Assembly: GCA_934635385.1 (NCBI GenBank)
Contig: CAKTZI010000086.1
Location: 1 to 7,021, forward strand
DNA from: an uncultured Kiritimatiellota bacterium
Lineage (GTDB): Bacteria > Verrucomicrobiota > Kiritimatiellia > RFP12 > UBA1067
Reading direction: 5' to 3'
Length of the DNA stretch: 7,021 nucleotides
A program made the position numbers and the translations under genes. Position 1 is the stretch's first letter. The number at the start of each line of letters is the position of its first letter. Positions 5,513 through 7,021 of this stretch are shown in pieces. The notes under the pieces were generated by a model. The model was not told where the DNA came from and ran no database searches. It saw nothing but the letters and a program-made list of their open reading frames with translations.

Positions 5513-5563
5513 TGCGGTATTTTTGCGCGTCAAAAGGTCTGTCCCTATGCCGACCTTTTGGCA
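5499..5563. promoter_or_regulatory. Candidate operator: three ACCTTTTG boxes
   Basis: CGACCTTTTGGCA occurs as an exact 13-bp direct repeat at 5499-5511 and 5551-5563, 52 bp apart, with an inverted CAAAAGGT at 5531-5538 between them. The first copy overlaps the -35 of TA pair 2. Known AbiEi proteins bind repeats at their own promoter, so this is a plausible AbiEi-like operator. Binding is inferred. Confidence 0.55.
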
Positions 5564-5650
5564 CAGACGCTCTATCGTCGACTCCTTTTTGCGGTGCCAC
5601 CAGTCAACCATGCAATTCCCCAAAGGTGCAATGTACGTTTTTTTGGACGG

Positions 5651-5711
5651 CAAGCCAAGATACAGAGATGCCGCCCTCATACCGAGGACGGCATCTCTGT
5701 ATCTTGGCTTG
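5651..5711. repeat. 23-bp perfect inverted repeat / strong hairpin
   Basis: The arms 5651-5673 and 5689-5711 are perfectly complementary over 23 bp. Inside, after one C-A mismatch, CCTC/GAGG adds 4 bp and leaves a 5-nt loop. It starts 8 bp after the stop of PEP-CTERM C on the - strand, but that side has no T-tract; the T-run (about 5638-5644) lies on the other strand. It may be a terminator-like barrier or a small palindromic element. Confidence 0.85.
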
Positions 5712-5719
5712 TTCTTGCC

Positions 5720-6283
5720 TTACGCCCGTTTGCGCTTGAGCGCGAGGCCCGCGACGCCGAGGAGGAGCAGAAGCCCGCTCGTCGGCTCGGGGATGGCGGC
5801 CGTCGCCCACTGGCCAGGCGCAGAGAACCCCTCGCTCGTCAGCTTCGAGCCGGCCGCCTGCGAGCCGAAGGAGATTTGCTGGGCATTGTCCGTCCCAGAT
5901 GCATTCGCCGCCGCATTTGCCGAGAGGTACATCTTGTCGCCGTCCACGAGGACGAAGAAGAAGTTGTACTTGCCAGACGCCTGTTCAAACGCGCCGAACT
6001 GATTGGCGGCTGTGTTCGCGTTGATGACGCCATTCGCGACAGTGCCGGACGCAAGGTAGCCAGTCTGCGCCGTCAGGTCAAACGTCGGGTCAGACGTGAA
6101 CAGCGCGAAGAGCGCGGCTTGGTCGATCGCGTCGGCGTTGAAGAAGTAGGCGTTGCCCGCATACTTCGTCGTGCCGCCCGTACCGTCAAAAATCTGGGCG
6201 GCAGACACCTTCCAGTTGGCCGTTGCGGCCTGTGTTCCGACAGCCGCGCAGATGATCGCAGCCGCCATCATGATTTTCTTCAT
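5720..6283 (-). CDS. PEP-CTERM sorting-domain protein C
   Basis: A 187-aa secreted protein. The signal peptide spans residues 1-19 (MKKIMM..., cleavage after GTQA), PEP is at 165-167, the hydrophobic stretch 171-182 and KRKR 183-186. The body contains TKYAGNAYFF (39-48), KYNFFFVLVDGD (105-116) and QISFGS (136-141), shared in outline with protein B. The start at 6283 is set by AAAAGGA 8 bases upstream and by the signal peptide; the frame extends further upstream, but only into the neighbouring gene. The first 17 nt equal those of gene B, and the tail DNA is almost identical to gene A. It lies 65 bp after the right-edge VVGY gene and is followed by the 23-bp inverted repeat. Expected to be exosortase-processed; body function unknown. 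Confidence 0.92.
   Translation of the reverse strand: MKKIMMAAAIICAAVGTQAATANWKVSAAQIFDGTGGTTKYAGNAYFFNADAIDQAALFALFTSDPTFDLTAQTGYLASGTVANGVINANTAANQFGAFEQASGKYNFFFVLVDGDKMYLSANAAANASGTDNAQQISFGSQAAGSKLTSEGFSAPGQWATAAIPEPTSGLLLLLGVAGLALKRKRA
5751..5793 (-). repeat. PEP-CTERM coding repeat, copy in protein C
   Basis: These 43 nt equal 1264-1306 on the + strand. From the proline codon of PEP to the stop, genes A and C differ at only three bases by hand comparison. Confidence 0.85.
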
Positions 6284-6308
6284 AACTTGTTTCCTTTTGT
6301 TTCTTTGA

Positions 6309-6340
6309 CAAGGGCGCGCGACCCTTTGCCGCGCACCTTG
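6309..6340 (-). other. Intercistronic hairpin between VVGY gene and PEP-CTERM C
   Basis: On the - strand CAAGG plus TGCGCG pairs with CGCGCG plus CCTTG (11 bp, one bulged C, one wobble, 9-nt loop), between the stop at 6349 and the ribosome binding site of gene C. It has no T-tract. It could protect the upstream message from decay or attenuate readthrough. Only a weak 5-bp counterpart is seen at 720-738 in the left pair. Confidence 0.45.
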
Positions 6341-6348
6341 CAAATGGA

Positions 6349-7021
6349 TCAGAGCTCCACGCCGGGGAACGTGATATACTGTTCTTCGCTTTTGCCTGAA
6401 ACCCAAAGGCCCTGCCCCGGCTGAATGGTGAAGCCCTCGACCTTCTCGAACGCGCCATCGACCCAACAGGACTCCGTGTTGCCTGTGCCGTCAGGGTCAT
6501 ACCAGTTGATCCAATTGTAGGAGTCTCCACCGATGCCGATGTTGTCGAGAATCTGCAGCGAGACGGAATCGGAAGACGCGTCATTACAACGGATGTCTTG
6601 AAGGTCAATCGCGACGGGGCTGGGGTTGCCGGTCATCGTGCTGCCGTCGCGCAGCTGAACGGCCACGTCCGACGAGCCAACCTGACCCGCACTCTGGAAG
6701 ACCTGCTCTTCGCTCTTGCCCGAAACCCAAAGACCCTCTCCTGGTTGAATGGTAAAGCCCTCGACCTTCTCGAACGCGCCATCGACCCAGCAGGACTCCG
6801 TGCTGCCCGTGCCGTCAGGGTCATACCAGTTGATCCAATTGTAGGAGTCCCCGCCAATTCCGATGTTGTTGAGAACCTGCAGCGAGACGGAATCCGACGC
6901 GGCATCGTTGCACTTGATCGACTGGAGGTCAATCGAGCCGTCAGTCGAGCCAACGCCAAGGAACTGGGGCACGAGTCCAATCGAACCGTCTCGCAAGTTG
7001 TTCTGCGCATAGCCGACAACG
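6349..7021 (-). CDS. Secreted VVGY-type repeat protein, 5' partial
   Basis: The frame is open from the right edge (first full codon at 7020) to TGA at 6351-6349, giving 223 residues from VVGYAQNNLRDGS. The start and probable signal peptide are outside the window; the in-frame TTG at 6996 follows VVGY and is unlikely to be the start. It contains two nearly identical 78-residue modules (nt 6936-6703 and 6612-6379), each with IDLQ.I.CND, GDSYNWINWYDPDG, ESCWVDGAFEKVEG and IQPG.GLWVSGKSEEQ, and ends ITFPGVEL. The truncated gene at 3561-3899 matches its last module. I infer an envelope-exposed or secreted protein; no named domain is recognised. PEP-CTERM C follows after 65 bp. Confidence 0.78.
   Translation of the reverse strand, partial: VVGYAQNNLRDGSIGLVPQFLGVGSTDGSIDLQSIKCNDAASDSVSLQVLNNIGIGGDSYNWINWYDPDGTGSTESCWVDGAFEKVEGFTIQPGEGLWVSGKSEEQVFQSAGQVGSSDVAVQLRDGSTMTGNPSPVAIDLQDIRCNDASSDSVSLQILDNIGIGGDSYNWINWYDPDGTGNTESCWVDGAFEKVEGFTIQPGQGLWVSGKSEEQYITFPGVEL
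6379..6612 (-). repeat. 78-codon tandem module, copy 2 (C-terminal)
   Basis: It repeats 6703-6936 with a 324-bp period (108 codons). Seventy of 78 residues match (about 90%), and there is an exact 41-nt run in the DNA. This is recent compared with the modules in the left-edge gene. Confidence 0.9.
6703..6936 (-). repeat. 78-codon tandem module, copy 1
   Basis: First copy of the module at 6379-6612. The 30-codon linker between copies (GSSDVAVQLRDGST...) echoes the segment after VVGY (LRDGSIG), so the true repeat unit is probably the full 108 codons. Confidence 0.9.
6998..7020 (-). repeat. VVGYAQN-coding repeat, right-edge copy
   Basis: Identical to 3877-3899 over 23 nt. Thirteen nt (7021-7009 on the - strand) also equal 6-18 on the + strand, so the two window edges carry this sequence in inverted orientation. 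Confidence 0.9.

Noticed and set aside
4886..6424. A 512-codon open frame on the + strand
   Set aside because: It runs antisense across antitoxin 2, the inverted repeat and PEP-CTERM C, is arginine- and histidine-rich without domains, and has no ribosome binding site. It is a high-GC shadow.
6284..6466. Longer N-terminus for PEP-CTERM protein C
   Set aside because: The extra 61 codons cover the intergenic hairpin and the end of the VVGY gene. The signal peptide and ribosome binding site place the start at 6283.
6379..6936. Diversity-generating retroelement variable region or CRISPR array
   Set aside because: There is no reverse transcriptase. Differences between the modules are scattered, not concentrated at adenines, and the repeat is a coding 324-bp period, not short repeats with spacers.

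Overview
The window looks like accessory DNA of a PVC-group bacterium, most likely a gut-type Kiritimatiellota. This is an inference. It rests on three short secreted proteins that end in a PEP-CTERM sorting tail of the form VPEPTSGLLLLLG...KRKRA, on companion secreted proteins with a VVGY motif near the N-terminus, and on a GC-rich background. No sequence search was possible, so the taxonomy is provisional.

Layout, left to right. (1) Positions 1-1337, + strand: the 3' part of a VVGY-type repeat protein, then a PEP-CTERM protein, then a good intrinsic terminator. (2) 1459-2960, + strand: a near-perfect sigma70 promoter drives an AbiEi-like antitoxin and an AbiEii-like nucleotidyltransferase toxin with an ATGA overlap. 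(3) 2961-3048: two hairpins between converging genes. (4) 3049-3899, - strand: a second VVGY/PEP-CTERM pair, whose first gene lacks its start and signal peptide. (5) 3900-4121: non-coding, with hairpins. (6) 4122-5512, - strand: a second, divergent AbiE-type pair with its own promoter and repeated ACCTTTTG boxes. (7) 5651-5711: a 23-bp perfect inverted repeat. (8) 5720-7021, - strand: a third VVGY/PEP-CTERM pair, running off the right edge.

So the window alternates strictly: surface-protein pair, TA pair, surface-protein pair, TA pair, surface-protein pair, with hairpins at every junction. In each surface pair, a signal-peptide protein built from about 75-residue modules precedes, by 50-65 bp, a 153-187 aa protein expected to be sorted by exosortase. 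The PEP-CTERM tails and the VVGY region are nearly identical at DNA level while the gene bodies differ strongly, even in GC content, which points to shuffling or gene conversion. The two TA pairs are likely self-regulated and could stabilise such a repeat-rich region; this is inference. Both window edges fall in inverted copies of the VVGY-coding repeat, as expected if the sequence is a contig broken at a multicopy repeat.
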